Assembly (NCBI GenBank): GCA_029582165.1
Contig: CM055876.1
Location: forward strand, 12,540,501 to 12,604,500
Origin: Portulaca oleracea
Taxonomy: Eukaryota; Streptophyta; Magnoliopsida; Caryophyllales; Portulacaceae
DNA length: 64,000 nucleotides
Reading direction: 5' to 3'
Part shown: positions 42,885-54,572 of the stretch, piece after piece
Numbering within the stretch: position 1 is the stretch's first letter
How the letters are laid out: the number at the start of each line of letters is the position of its first letter
Position numbers and translations under genes: made by a program
The notes under the pieces: generated by a model
The model's database searches: none
Told to the model about the DNA's origin: nothing
Seen by the model: only the letters and a program-made list of their open reading frames with translations

Positions 42885-43746
42885 CTAATGTTGTGGTGTC
42901 TCAGCCATTATTTCTTATGAATGGGGAAGAACAAGTGGAGGAGAGTAAACAATCGGTATCGGCTTCGATTCAATCTGGTTCTATATTTGAGGATGATAGT
43001 TCGCAAGCAGAGGATAATCGTCCAACAGGTATGAAATTACATTTCGTGCAACCTATTGAAGTGAATGGTAACTTTACTCAGAAAATGGAAAAGGAGGATT
43101 CAGCTTCTGAAATTTTATACTGGGATACTGCTATTATTGGTTTTTTTTGGGTGCAAATCCACCTATTGGTGTTACGGAACGTTTTGCTCACAGAATGTGG
43201 AAGGGTTTGGACCAGGTGTATTGGAAACCTGATGGCGTGTTTCTCTTTCGTTTCCATAAAATGGAAGATAAATTGCGAGTGCTTGATAGGCACATAGTTT
43301 ATTTTGATCAGAAACCTTTGGTCCTTAAGAATTGGGGAATGGATTTACCCACTGAAAGAAATAAAATCACATCTATTCCTATTTGGGTCAAACTGCCGAA
43401 TTTGGATTTACATTATTGGAGTTTGGAGGGGTTGAGTAAGTTAGGGAGCTTGTTGGGGATTCCTTTGGAGGCTGATCCTTACACTGAAAAGAAATCCCTC
43501 TTAAACTTTGCCAGGATTCTTATTGAGATGGATATTAGGAGCCCTTTCCCTGAATCTATTTCTTATATTGTTCAAGAGGGTTTCATTTGCACTCAAGCTG
43601 TGGAGTATGAATGGAAGCCGATTATTTGTGGGGATTGTGAGATGTTTGGTCACAAAACGAGTGATTGTCGTAAGGAGATCTCAAAGAAGAAAGCAACTCA
43701 ATGGAAGCAGAAGCTCGGCCTGACACTCCCATTACTACTCCAGTGA
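42770..43746 (+). pseudogene. LINE ORF1 (DUF4283 plus CCHC) with frameshift
   Basis: Starts [15 protein letters not shown], a basic N-terminus. A T8 run at 43141-43148 carries a frameshift; after it the frame continues [48 protein letters not shown] and CGDCEMFGHKTSDC. These are the DUF4283 RNA-binding part and the CCHC knuckle of plant LINE ORF1. The protein would coat element RNA. The stop lies about 70 nt before ORF2. Confidence 0.9.
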
Positions 43747-43818
43747 ACAAAGCTGGAAAAAGGCTTTCTTCTATTGTAGAAAATGTAATTGGTTTTGGCA
43801 GTTTTGTTGTGAACATGG

Positions 43819-44970
43819 TTGATGGCTCACCTGGTCACAGTGATCATGGATAGAATGCTCTCTTGGAATGTTCGAGGTCTGAATGACCCTAATAAGCAGG
43901 AAGGGGTTAAAGCTTTCTTGCAGATGAATAAATGTCACTTGGTGGGCTTGATGGAGACTAAAGTGGCTTTTGAAAATTATGAAAAAATCAAACAAAATAT
44001 AAAACCTGGTTGGAATCTTACTCACAATGCTACAGCTTCTGGGAGGAGTAGGATTTGGGTGCTTTGGGATTCTTCAAAGGTGAACTTGGCTGTTTTGAAA
44101 GTGCATAGGCAATATATACACTGTTTGATTGCTTCTTCGAATGAGCAGTTATATGTTACTTTTGTCTATGGTGCAAATGATCTTACTTCCAGAGTTGACC
44201 TGTGGACTGATCTTGGTGCTTTATTACCTGCTCACCCTTGGATTATCACAGGGGATTTTAATCATGTCGTTTACTTTGAGGATAGGATTGGAGGAAATGA
44301 TATTACTGTGGAAGAAGTTGCTGATTTTAAGAATTTTCTTGATCTCTATGGTATTGTGGAAGCAAAATCTAAGGGGCTCAAATATACTTGGCATAATAAT
44401 CATATTTCTTCTATTTTGGATCGGGTTCTAGTGAATGATTCTTGTCTTGATAAGTATGAGAACTTGATCTATGAGGTGTTACCAAAAAATGTGAGTGACC
44501 ACTCCCCTCTTCTTATTCACATTGAGAATGAGGTAAAGAGGCCTTACAGATTCAGATTTTACAATTGTTGGGTACAACATGAAGAATATAAGCCTTTGCT
44601 TAGATCTGTTTGGCAATCTCTGGTTCAAGGATCTATTCAATACCAAGTGGTTACCAAGATGAAATTGCTTAAAATTCAGCTTAAGCTTTTTCACAAAACA
44701 TATTTTGCAAAGCTGGACTCTCGGGTTCTGGAGAAATACAAACAATTAGATGAGATTCAATCTTTGGCTAGTCTGAACTGGGAGGATCGGGTTTTGAGGA
44801 GTCAAGCAGCAGCTGTGAAACAAGAATATTTTGAGACTCTTAAAAATGCCAGTTCTTTGTTGAAGCAGAGGACAAAAGCGATTTGGTTAGTCTGCAGATC
44901 AAAATTCTGCTTTCTTTTACTCTTTACTGAAGACAAGAAGATACATGAACAAGATTGTAGCTTTGCATAA
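43819..44970 (+). pseudogene. LINE ORF2, endonuclease part
   Basis: APE-type endonuclease: MLSWNVRGLND, LVGLMETKV (metal-binding E), FVYGAND, WIITGDFNHVVYFEDR, TWHNN, LDRVLVN and NVSDHSPLLI (catalytic SDH). It is followed by a helical linker to about 44880, where a frameshift ends the useful frame. The endonuclease itself has no stop, so this domain is intact in sequence. Confidence 0.93.
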
Positions 44971-46253
44971 TCATGAGGGTGAAATGCTTAATTCTGCTAA
45001 GGAGATAGGGGACTTCTTGGTTTCTCATTATGCGGATTTCTTCAGCAAGCATCCTTGTGGCGGTAAGCCTAGAGCCTCTACATTATATATGGGGAATATT
45101 CTTAATCATGATCAAGCTTCTTCTCTAGTCACTTCTTTTACTAAGGAAGAGATTAAAGCAGCCTTTTTCTCCATTGATTAAGCCAAGAGTCCTGGGCCAG
45201 ATGGTTTTAATGTCATGTTCTTCAAAGCTTCATGGGATGTTATTGGAAATGAGGTATCAAATGCAGTATTGTCTTTTTTTTTTAGAGTAATCAATTACTG
45301 GGGGAATTAAATGCTACTTATTAGCTTTGGTTCCTAAAGTCAATAACCCTACTGTTGTTTCAGAATTGAGGCCCATTTCCTGTTGCAATGTGCTATATAA
45401 GGCTGTCACTAAACTGATTCGTTCTAGGTTGAAGTTGGTCCTAGACATATTAGTTGATCCGAATCAAACTGCTGTTGTGGCTAATAGATCTATAATGCAT
45501 AATATTTTGATAGCGGAGGATTTGGTCCGATTCTACAACAGAAAAGGTGTCAAACCTTCTTGTCTCTTGAAAGTAGACATACAAAAAGCATATGATACAG
45601 TTGATTGGGATTTCTTAGAGAATCTATTATCTGCTATTGGATTCCCTTTGAAATTTTTGAGATGGATTATGATTTGTGTAAGAAATGCAAAATTCTCTGT
45701 TGGTTTTAATGGGGATTCGTATGGATATTTCAAGAGTGGTATAAGGCTGAGACAGGGTGATCCAATATCTCCGTTATTATTTGTTTTAGTAATGGAGTAT
45801 TTGGGAAGGTCTATCAAGGAAGCTTCGAAACAGCCTGATTTCATTCATCATCAATTTTGCAAGAATTTGGATCTGGCTCATCTTTGTTTTGCAGATGACT
45901 TGTTATTATTTTGTAATGGAGATGAAGCTAGTATCAAGAGGCTAATGGAGGCTCTAAATCACTTCTCAGCTTGTTCGGGCCTTCAAGTGAACCTGAGTAA
46001 ATCTACTATTATTGTAGCTGGAGTTTCTGATGATCAAAAGTAGTTGCTGATTGGCAGTACTGGTCTTAAAGAAGAATCCCTTCCTTTCAGGTATTTAGGT
46101 GTTCCTGTTAAGCCTACTCACTTGAATAGTCATGATTGTCAAATTCTTGTGGATAAAATGTGTAGTAGATTGAAGGGTTGGGCTGTGAGAAGGCTCACTT
46201 ATCCTGGAAGAGTGGAACTGATTAATAGTGTTTTGATGGCAATTCATTCCTAA
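44945..46253 (+). pseudogene. LINE ORF2, reverse transcriptase part
   Basis: Pieces in order: 44945-45181 (linker, then TAA at 45179-45181 just before AKSPGPDGFNVMFFK), a frame change at the T tract near 45275-45290, then 45327-46043 with MVPKVNNP, LRPISCCNVLYKAVTKLI, LKVDIQKAYDTVDWDFL, LRQGDPISPLLFVLVM and FADDLLLF (catalytic DD), TAG at 46041-46043, then PFRYLGVPVKP and RLTYPGRVELINSVL, and TAA at 46251-46253. Confidence 0.93.
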
Positions 46254-47069
46254 TGGGCACAGATCTTTATTCTTCCACAAGGAGTGATAGATACAATGAT
46301 GAAAATATGTAGGAAATTCTTATGGGGGGATTCTAAATCTTGTCCAGTGGCATGGGATGCTTGTTGTCGTCCAAAGAAGTTTGGGGGTTTGAATATCCGG
46401 AATGTGGTTTTATGGAACAAGGCGGCTATTGGAAAATTGGCTTGGCAAATTGAAATCGATAAAGAGTCTTTGTGGATTAAATGGGTACACCATATTTACT
46501 TGAAGAGAACTTCTTTCCAGGAGTGTGAGGTCAAGCAAAATAGCAGCTGGTATTGGAGAAGGATAATAAAGGTTCGTAATGATCTTTATTCTATTTCTCC
46601 TTCATTACTGTCTTCTAGCAGCTACATTTTGTCCGACATATACTTTGCATTGCTTGGTCCTCAAACTCCTGTTGATTGGGCTTCGGTGATATGGAATAAA
46701 TTTCGTGTCCCGAAGTTTTCTTTTATAGCTTGGTTGTGTGTCCAAGGACAACTTATGACTCTTGATCGATTCAAAAAAGTGGGGTACATGCTTGCTAATA
46801 GATGTGTCTTATGCTGTGAAGAAGAACAGTCTCATATGCACTTGTTTGAGCAATGTTTATTCAGCTTGGATGTGTGGCATTCTATTTTGAGTAATTTGGG
46901 CTGGCCTCGGGTCACTTGGCAGGGGATTCTCTCAGCTAATCCTGGGGATAATTTGTCAGCAAGGAAGAAGCATGAGTTATTTTTTATGTTTACAACGTTT
47001 ATGTATTACATTTCGTTGGAAGGAATTCGAGAATTTTTAAGGAGATTACCCATAATATGGAGTTTTTAG
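46254..47069 (+). pseudogene. LINE ORF2, zf-RVT part
   Basis: FGGLNIRNVVLWNKAAIGKL, WIKWVHHIYLKR, FRVPKFSFIAWLCVQGQL and CVLCCEEEQSHMHLFEQC form the thumb-like region and zf-RVT zinc motif at the end of ORF2. The final W-x-E-RN segment is garbled after 47000. The 3' untranslated end runs to about 47227. Confidence 0.9.
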
Positions 47070-47223
47070 TTAATTTCATTAGTAATGATATAATTACTAG
47101 ATTAGAAAGAGGTAGGGTTTGATTCTTTTTGTGTTTTGTTTGGGCTTTTTGATTGTGCCCCTCTCGGTATGCCTAGAGTATACTTGTAAAAATGTTTTGT
47201 TAATGGAATTATCTCTCCGATTT

Positions 47224-47227
<4 letters not shown>

Positions 47228-47275
<48 letters not shown>

Positions 47276-47296
47276 ATTTATTTATATATATATATT
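47228..47296 (+). repeat. (TA)n tail of the plus-strand LINE
   Basis: TA dinucleotides with a few TTTA interruptions, directly after the LINE 3' end. The same join is seen in the LINE ending at 58187. Confidence 0.9.
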
Positions 47297-47379
47297 CCAC
47301 GTGCTTGACCCTATTATTTAGTTGTGTTCATAATAAATTATTTTTATTTCTATTTGATCAATGTAGTATATTTGTCTAT

Positions 47380-48025
47380 AGGGCTGGCAATGAGTCGAGC
47401 CGAGCCCGAGCTTGGCCTGCTCGAGGCTTGGCTTGTGAGCTACATTGCAAGCTTGGCTTGGCTCGCGAGCTTGGTGAGCATGAAAATTTAGGCTCGCGGC
47501 TTGGCTCGCCAAGACTCGCGAGCCCTCACGAGCTTTAAGGAGCCCATATTTGTTCATTGTTAGTCATTTTGTTGACCTACAAAGTGATAATAAAGAGTAA
47601 CTCTTAAAATAGAGAATAGTAAAAAAAAAAAGCACTTATAACAAAGTCAAATAATGATATAAGATTGAAAATTAATTAATTCAAAATAACAATTATAGGA
47701 TATAAAATAAAGTAATCTTTTAGCGATAATGAAAATAATTTGTGATTGTGGATTTATCACACATTAAAAAAAGATGTATCAAAAGCACAAGTTTCAATTC
47801 ATGTGAATAAGGTAATTTTATTTTGGAAATTGTATTATCAAACACAACATATTTCGTCCAATTTTTCATTTTCACGAGCCTTACGAGCTTCACGAGTCGA
47901 GCTTCCTTGGACTCGGCTTGGCTTGTTTATGTGACGAGCTCGAGCTCGAGTCGCCTCGAGCTTATCGAGCTTCCCGTCAAGTTGGCTCGTGAGGGCTCAC
48001 GAGCCGGCTTGGCTCAGTACCAGCC
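47380..48025. mobile_element. 646 bp MITE with GAGCC/GGCTC-rich ends, 12 bp target duplication
   Basis: ATATTTGTCTAT occurs at 47368-47379 and 48026-48037. Inverted ends: GGCTGGCAATGAGTCGAGCC on the left, complement of GGCTGGTACTGAGCCAAGCC on the right. About 200 bp at each end are rich in CGAGC, GCTTGGCT and GCTCGCGAG words; the middle is AT-rich and non-coding. The 12 bp duplication is longer than hAT (8) or MULE (9-11), so the superfamily is open. Confidence 0.8.
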
Positions 48026-48189
48026 ATATTTGTCTATTTTCTCAATTCAGTAAAAGGTTTAGTGTAACTTTTTTGTATTTTTGGTTGACATTTAGCCTAA
48101 CTTTGATACATTGCTATTTTAATCGTACTCTTCATAGGATTTTGAAGTTTTTCATTTGATATAAGGTGACCTTTAATCTTCAACGCACC

Positions 48190-48192
<3 letters not shown>

Positions 48193-48233
<41 letters not shown>
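48193..48233. repeat. (TA)n microsatellite
   Basis: About 40 bp of alternating TA, about 24 bp left of a Helitron-like 3' end. Confidence 0.9.
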
Positions 48234-48235
<2 letters not shown>

Positions 48236-48256
48236 TAAAAGCTTTCAAAATACCGC

Positions 48257-48303
48257 GTGGGTATTTATTTTAAAATTCGGGGCAACGCCTGGGTATTTGT
48301 TAG
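48257..48303 (+). mobile_element. Helitron-like 3' terminus
   Basis: CGGGGCAACGCCTGGG gives a short GC hairpin, followed after a few bases by TTAG (expected CTAG) at 48300-48303. The same sequence, with CTAG, recurs at 51849-51852, 51879-51882, 51893 (reverse) and 54543-54546. Helitrons end in a hairpin shortly before CTRR and leave no target duplication, which fits, but a 5' end was not proven. Confidence 0.5.
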
Positions 48304-50564
48304 TCTTACTTACTATTATAATATGAGAATGTCTTTCATCGAAAGGAGAGTAATTTTCAAAAAGAAACCAAATAACAATCGTTAAACACAAATCTCAATT
48401 AATCTCCACCATTAAAAAAGTAGCTAATTAATTTTTGTAAAAAAAATGAATGTTGAACGACCATCCATAACCGTGAACCGTCACAGTTATGCATTCCCAC
48501 CTTTTCTATTTCAGATTAGGTAAGTTTATAGTATGTGTTTGGTTCGCATCATTGCATTGGGTGGTTGGGGGGGGGGGATATTTTTTCGTATAAATTGGTT
48601 TGTATTAATTAACTAAAATTTACTTTAACAAAAAATAAATAATTAAGATTTGCAATATATATCAATTATATGCAAGGGTATTGATAACTATATTTGAGAA
48701 AGTAAAATTATATAATACGCTTCAAATTATGTAGGCATTAAAAATGTAAAATTCATTTTTCTTTTATAATGATATTCTTTGAAAGAATGATAATTATACA
48801 TTATAAGAATAAAATATTTTATAAGTATCAAATTATGTTATAGTTTTACTTTAGCAAAGTTTTTATTGAAACAAAGATATTATATGCGGTAATGTTATCA
48901 ATACCCCAAAATAAATTAGGCTGCATGAGGGAGTAAATTTCCACATTAGATATTGCAATTACAACTATAGTCTATATATGTAGATGTTTATTCAATTCTT
49001 ATGTTAGTTATGCAATTTATTTTAGTGAGAAATTAAAAGCTAACTAAATTATGTGTTCTATAGTAATCTTTTTGTATATAAAATATGACCCCTCTTTTTA
49101 CAATATATATTAACTTTAGTATTATAATAATAGTTCTTTTTGACACCAAAAAACCAATTTCATTGCTCATTTTGAGTAATTCATTTTCGCATAAAAAAAA
49201 TTAATATGCTTCCTCCTTCCAATCACCATGAGGCACATGTAACTAATACGTAAAAATTTTGACTATTAACCTCACTATGTATACAATAATCGAATGTATG
49301 AAACTCGCACAGACATAATTAGATTTGCATGAGAGTATAATTTGATAAAAATATAATCTTACTTTCTCAAGAAAATCCTGAAGGAAAACATCCAAGTATA
49401 TGCTCAATTGACGACTCAAAAGAGGTTACTTACTCTTTAAGGGATTTGATGTCATTTTTCTATTATGTATCTTTATTTTCGTTAATTGTTTGAATAACCC
49501 AAAATTAACATTTCCACCTAGGACTACACAAAAATTGAAACCAATAAGAATTTTTTTTGAAAAAAAAAACTCAAAGCCAAAATAAGTAGTCTCAAGACTC
49601 ACCTGAGCCATTGATTGGCATGGTTGCCGCGTGGCATGCCGTCAATTCAGTGTCTTTGGCCAGTCCAAATACTACCGTGGACAGGTTGTACCTATGCCAC
49701 TGGGATATTGCATGGCATGGTTGTGCGGGGTATACACATTCTCTTTTTAATGAGTTTCATTCCAAACCTTAGGTCTCAAAATTAAAATAATGTGACGAGA
49801 TTAACAAATCAAGCTAATGAAAAACAAGGAAGAGGAAAGGAAGTTGTCAATTATTTTTTAAAGAGAATTAATAAACCCAAAGAACAAAACTCCGAAATTG
49901 CGAACCATATATATGATTTAGATTCGGGAGTAAGGTTACGGAAATAAAAATAAAAAAATTTGGATTCGCCAACGGACTCTACTAGATCAATTTAAACTAA
50001 AAGAAAGAGTATAAAGAGAAACTTATTATTTCCTTTCCGATTGTTATTATCTAGGACATGCAAATTAATGGAATGGAAATGAGAAAAATAAAAGAAACAA
50101 AGTATAAGGACATTTTATATAGCTAGGCATGAACATCTTTATATATTAAACAAAAAAAGACTAATAGGTCCATAATTATTTTAAAGGTCTTATATTTTGA
50201 TAAATTATTTTGGAGTGACATTATCTTTGCGGTAATTATTTATTGAGGACATTCCAACCAATTTTTCGGTCTAAAAATACGTGAAATAATGATTTTTGTA
50301 TTTAAAGTTGTTTTAATTGAAGCAAACTATCATTTTAGACCTTAATATTTAGGGTTGGTCAAAGATACATTACCCTAATTAAAAACTGCACTCAATGTTT
50401 TGTTTGCCAGAAAATAGATCGGAATGTCCCCTAGAAATAATTACAACAAAGATAATGTCACCCTACAATTATTTATCAAAATACATGGTCCTTAAAATAA
50501 TTACATCAAAATATGAGGACCCTTTAGTCGTTTTATGCATTGGTACACAAATAAACAAAATGAG
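48304..50564. other. AT-rich DNA, no gene recognised
   Basis: 2.3 kb without supported coding sequence. It might be the body of a Helitron ending at 51852 (48304 starts TCTTACTTACTATTATA, a possible Helitron 5' end), with the MITE at 50575 inserted in it. That is only a possibility. Confidence 0.35.
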
Positions 50565-50574
50565 CATTCTAACC

Positions 50575-51311
50575 GAGTGCTTGGATAAAATTGCCCTTCA
50601 ACTTTCCAAAATGGACAAAAATGTCACTGAACTTTAAACTAATCAAAATTGTCACTGCAATTTCCAATTTGATCAAAATTTCCCTTGAAAAAAAGTTTAC
50701 CCATTATAACAGGTTGCCGCAACTTTTGTTCAGGTCACCATTATTTTCCAAAAAAAAAAAGAAGAAGAAAAGGACGAAGCTTCTTAAGGAAGCCGGTCCC
50801 TTGATGAGTCCCTTCATCATCTCCACTTCACACCTAGTGTATGCAACCCCCCTTCTTTCAAAAAGCCCAGTGCCCTTCAAGATTTGTAAACCCTACTCTA
50901 CCCCTAAACTTTTCAATCTCCACCTCCCTCCTGTGTCTGTTCATCTTCTTCTTCATCTCACCTTTATCCTCTGTTTCTTCTTCCTGCATGTTAACTTATT
51001 GGAATCTTGCTCAACATAACAATAAGTTAACATTGAGTTAAGCTTTAATTCATTCCAGAAACAGTTGAGAATGGAGGGAAGCAGGAAGTAAGGGATGACA
51101 TCCTTTATTTTGTTTTCCCTTTTTTGTGTTTTATGTTTCAAATTTTTTCAAATTTAATTCAACATCGTAACCGGTTGTTACCAGTTAACACCATTTTGAG
51201 GGGCATTTTTGATCAAATTGGAAACTACGGTGGCAATTTTAATAAGTTTAAAAGTTTAGTGGTATTTTTGCCCATTTTGGAAAGTTGAAGGGCAGTTTTA
51301 TCCAAGTACTC
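50575..51311. mobile_element. 737 bp MULE-type MITE with 10 bp target duplication
   Basis: CATTCTAACC at 50565-50574 and 51312-51321. Inverted ends of about 150 bp start GAGTGCTTGGATAAAATTGC and, reversed, GAGTACTTGGATAAAACTGC, followed by CCTTCAACTTTCCAAAATGG on both sides. The interior (about 50750-51150) is CT/CTTC-rich with no known domain. A 9-11 bp target duplication with long inverted repeats is the MULE pattern. Confidence 0.88.
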
Positions 51312-51529
51312 CATTCTAACCTCAATTGCTAATCACTTAAAATGACATAGATGCGAGGGTTAGAGGGAGAAGAGGGAGATAATTGAGTTAACTTAGTGTC
51401 AATACTCCTAGGCCAACTCGGAATACTGAAAGTGTAGTGAAATTAATTAATATTGATAGTAGAAAGTGAGAGTGAAGGTCAGGTCAAATGAGGGGGGCTT
51501 TTACCGTGTTGTGTGGTTTAGCGTCATCT

Positions 51530-51852
51530 GAATGCCAATTTTGTGTAATAAATGATCAAAGAATCGTCCTCCACTTATTTTGCGTGTCATTGACACTATC
51601 TCTTTTTACCTTAACAATTTTTTTTATTCGTGCATATCTTAAATATTATGGAACTTATGTTTATATTGTAGTTTTGTTTCATTTGATCAAACAGTTGCTT
51701 CTTTAGTTAAGTCTTTTGAGTTTTATCTTAATATATGATTATATTTATTTCAAGCAATGTTTGAGGATTTTTTTAATTGAAGGTGTATAGTATTTATATA
51801 TGAACGCTCGGGTATTTTTTTTTATTCGGGGCAACGCCCGGGTATTTACTAG
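51530..51852 (+). mobile_element. Helitron-like 3' region, diverged direct copy
   Basis: Matches 54240-54546 in the same orientation with moderate divergence (ATCGTCCTCCACTT against ATTGTCCTCCATTC; TTTGATCAAACAGTTG against TTTGATTAAACAATTG), and ends in the hairpin and CTAG at 51849-51852. A second copy of only the last 26 bp ends at 51882. Confidence 0.6.
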
Positions 51853-51892
51853 TATACGGGGCAACGCCCGGGTATTTGCTAGTATATATATA

Positions 51893-54546
51893 CTAGCAAA
51901 TACCTGGGCGTTGCCCCGAACTGTAAAATAAATACCCGAGCATTTATATATAAATACCTCATGTTTTCAATAAAAAACTACATGGGCATTGTTTGGTACA
52001 GATATGATCATACATCAAGATGAAATTCAAAAGACTTGATCAGACAGAAACAATTGTTTAATCAAATGAAATAAACTAAAATAAAAACATTAGTTCAACA
52101 ATAGCTAAGATATGTACATAAAAAGAAACAAAAACACAATCTTTAAGATTAAAAGAACATTGTAAATGAATGGAGGACAATTCTTCGGTCATTTGTAATA
52201 AATATACAAGAAAATCATAATAAGATTATAAAATTCTAGATGTTCAAATAAGAAGTTGTTGAAACAATATGGCTTGGCGGCAACGTTGCTTGAATGCCGA
52301 CCATTAAGTTTAAGGGACTATTCTCTTTCCGGGCAACAACAAACATATATTGTGGTATTTGACACCTAAAAGAGCATTTTCCTATGAAATAAATCCTCTT
52401 AATCAGTTGGAACCAAGGGCAAAACTATATCCTCTCTCAGCACGTATCCATCTCACTCTTTGGTGTACTTGTCGGAGTATAAGGCAGCCTTTGGAACCAT
52501 TTAATTTTGGGGACAGCGGAAAAGATAGTTTAGAGATTGCCAAGATGAAACAACAAATTTCTTTCAATATTAATCAAACTTCTTTTTAACAAAATTACTT
52601 TCCGCACCATTAGAACATTCCCAATTTCGGTCTACTAATAAAAAGTTCATGGTGTACTAATAAAAAGTTCATGTAACTTGCCATAGAAATTCCAAATTTC
52701 AATATTAATTATTGACAAATGAAATATTATCTACATTGAAAGCTCTAGTGGCTGCTAAAAACAAAATAGGACCGACAGATCCACAATCAACTATTGTCAA
52801 AATTATAAGTTGTTATCTTCTCAAGTAGCACTTATCAGTATCGTATAATACTCCTCCCCACTAAAACTCCATACATGATTCATCTAGTTCCTCCAGTCCA
52901 TTTCCAAAAGTTTTCAGTTGAGTAATTGGACATTAATAGAAGGTTGAGAAGGGCATATGATATTTTCTGTTGGAGCTTGGCCATGGTAGTAAATGGAACA
53001 ATATATGTCGAGTCTACCTTTAGGATCTTCAGTATGATTTGTCAGTCCAACTTTGTAATAATGATCTAAAGGTAGACTGACAAATCATACCACCATGAAC
53101 TTTGTTTTCCCATCACACAAAGAACACAACCCTAGATCATTATTGTTCCATTTACTAAAGGTAGACTCGACATATATTGTTCCATTTACTAAAGGTAGAC
53201 TCGACATATATTGTTCCATTTACTACCATGGCCAAGCTCCAACAGAAAATACCATATGCCCTTCTCAGCCTTCTATTATTGTCCAATTACTCAACTAAAA
53301 ACTTTTGGAAATGGACTGGAGGAACTAGATGAATCATGTATGGAGTTTTAGTGGGGAGGAGTATTATACGATACTGATAAGTGCTACTTGAGAAGATAAC
53401 AACTTACAATTTTGACAATAGTTGATTGTGGATCTGACGGTCCTATTTTGTTTTTAGCGGCCACTAGAGCTTTCAATGTAGATAATATTTCATTTGTCAA
53501 TAATTAATATTGAAATTTGGAATTTCTATGGCAAGTTACATGAACTTTTTATTAGTACACCATGAACTTTTTATTAGTAGACCGAAATTGGGAATGTTCT
53601 AATGGTGCGAAAAGTAATTTTGTTAAAAAGAAGTTTGATTAATATTGAAAGAAATTTGTTGTTTCATCTTGGCAATCTCTAAACTATCTTTTCCGTCGTC
53701 CCCAAAATTAGGGAGTATTTGGTAGGAACCCCAGAGAAATTATTCTCGGGGAAAATTTCCCATGGAAAGTTTTCCATGGGAAAGATTTCCCTGGGTAAAA
53801 TTTCCATTAGCCCCCTGAAGGGAAATTTTCCCTAGGAAAATGGAGAAAATGGTGGGCCCATTGTGAAAGTTTTCCCGAAGTCAACTTGCATCCAAACATG
53901 GGGAAAATAAGTAAACTCGGGAAAATTGACCATTTCCCCGGGGTTATTGACCAACCAAACGCACCCTAAATGATTACAAAGGCTGCCTTATACTCCGACA
54001 AGTACACCAAAGAGTGAGATGGGTACGTGCTGAGAGAGGATATAGTTTTGCCCTTGTTCCAACTGATTAAGAGGATTTATTTCATAGGAAAATGCTCTTT
54101 CAGGTGTCAAATACCATAATATATGTTCGTTGTTGCCCGGAAAGAGAATAGTCCCTTAAACTCAATGGTCGGCATTCAACCATATTGTTTCAACAACTTC
54201 TTATTGGAACATCTAGAATTTTATAATCTTATTATGATTTTCCTGTATTTTTATTACAAATGACCGAAGAATTGTCCTCCATTCATTTACAATGTTCTTT
54301 TAATCTTAAAGATTGTGTTTTTTTTTCTTCTTATGTACATATCTTAGCTATTGTTTAACTAATGTTTTTATTTTAGTTTATTTTATTTGATTAAACAATT
54401 GTTTCTGTCTGATCAAGTCTTTTGAATTTCATCTTGATGTATGATCATATATGTACCAAACAATGCTCATGTATTTTAGTTTATTTTATATATAAATGCT
54501 CGGGTATTTATTTTACAGTTTGGGGCAACGCCCGGGTATTTGCTAG
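51893..54546. mobile_element. 2.65 kb inverted pair of Helitron-like ends
   Basis: The left arm (51893 to about 53024) is the reverse complement of the right arm (about 53157-54546), with very high identity over about 1.1 kb. Both outer ends are the hairpin plus CTAG terminus, so two 3' ends point outward from a centre near 53090. The centre holds a diverged spacer, and a 35 bp unit containing TCGACATATATTGTTCC is duplicated in the right arm (about 53165-53235). A 256 bp MITE interrupts the right arm. No Rep/helicase coding sequence; a frame at 52350-52589 is unsupported. It could also be described as a foldback element that shares its terminus with the Helitron-like copies nearby. Confidence 0.75.
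53711..53966. mobile_element. 256 bp PIF-like MITE inside the right arm
   Basis: The left arm shows the empty site (AAAATTAAATGG on the matching strand), while the right arm has TTA, then GGGAGTATTTGGTAGG ... CCAACCAAACGCACCC, then TAA. The ends are inverted repeats with mismatches. The interior has GGGAAAATTTCCC-type palindromes. Insertion happened after the two arms formed. Confidence 0.85.
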
Positions 54547-54572
54547 TATCTGTCTGATCAAGTCTTTTAAAT

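Larger units (their letters stand above)
42597..47227 (+). mobile_element. Nearly full-length plus-strand LINE
   Basis: Order: 5' region with a 132 bp tandem repeat, ORF1 (DUF4283 and CCHC), ORF2 (endonuclease, RT, zf-RVT). It ends TTAATGGAATTATCTC... then CTATATATA, a (TA)n tail rather than poly(A). ORF2 has at least two frameshifts and three stops, so it is inactive. Closely related in protein to the truncated LINE at 55118-58187. It has no RNase H domain, unlike the minus-strand LINE at 26349-32010. Confidence 0.93.
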
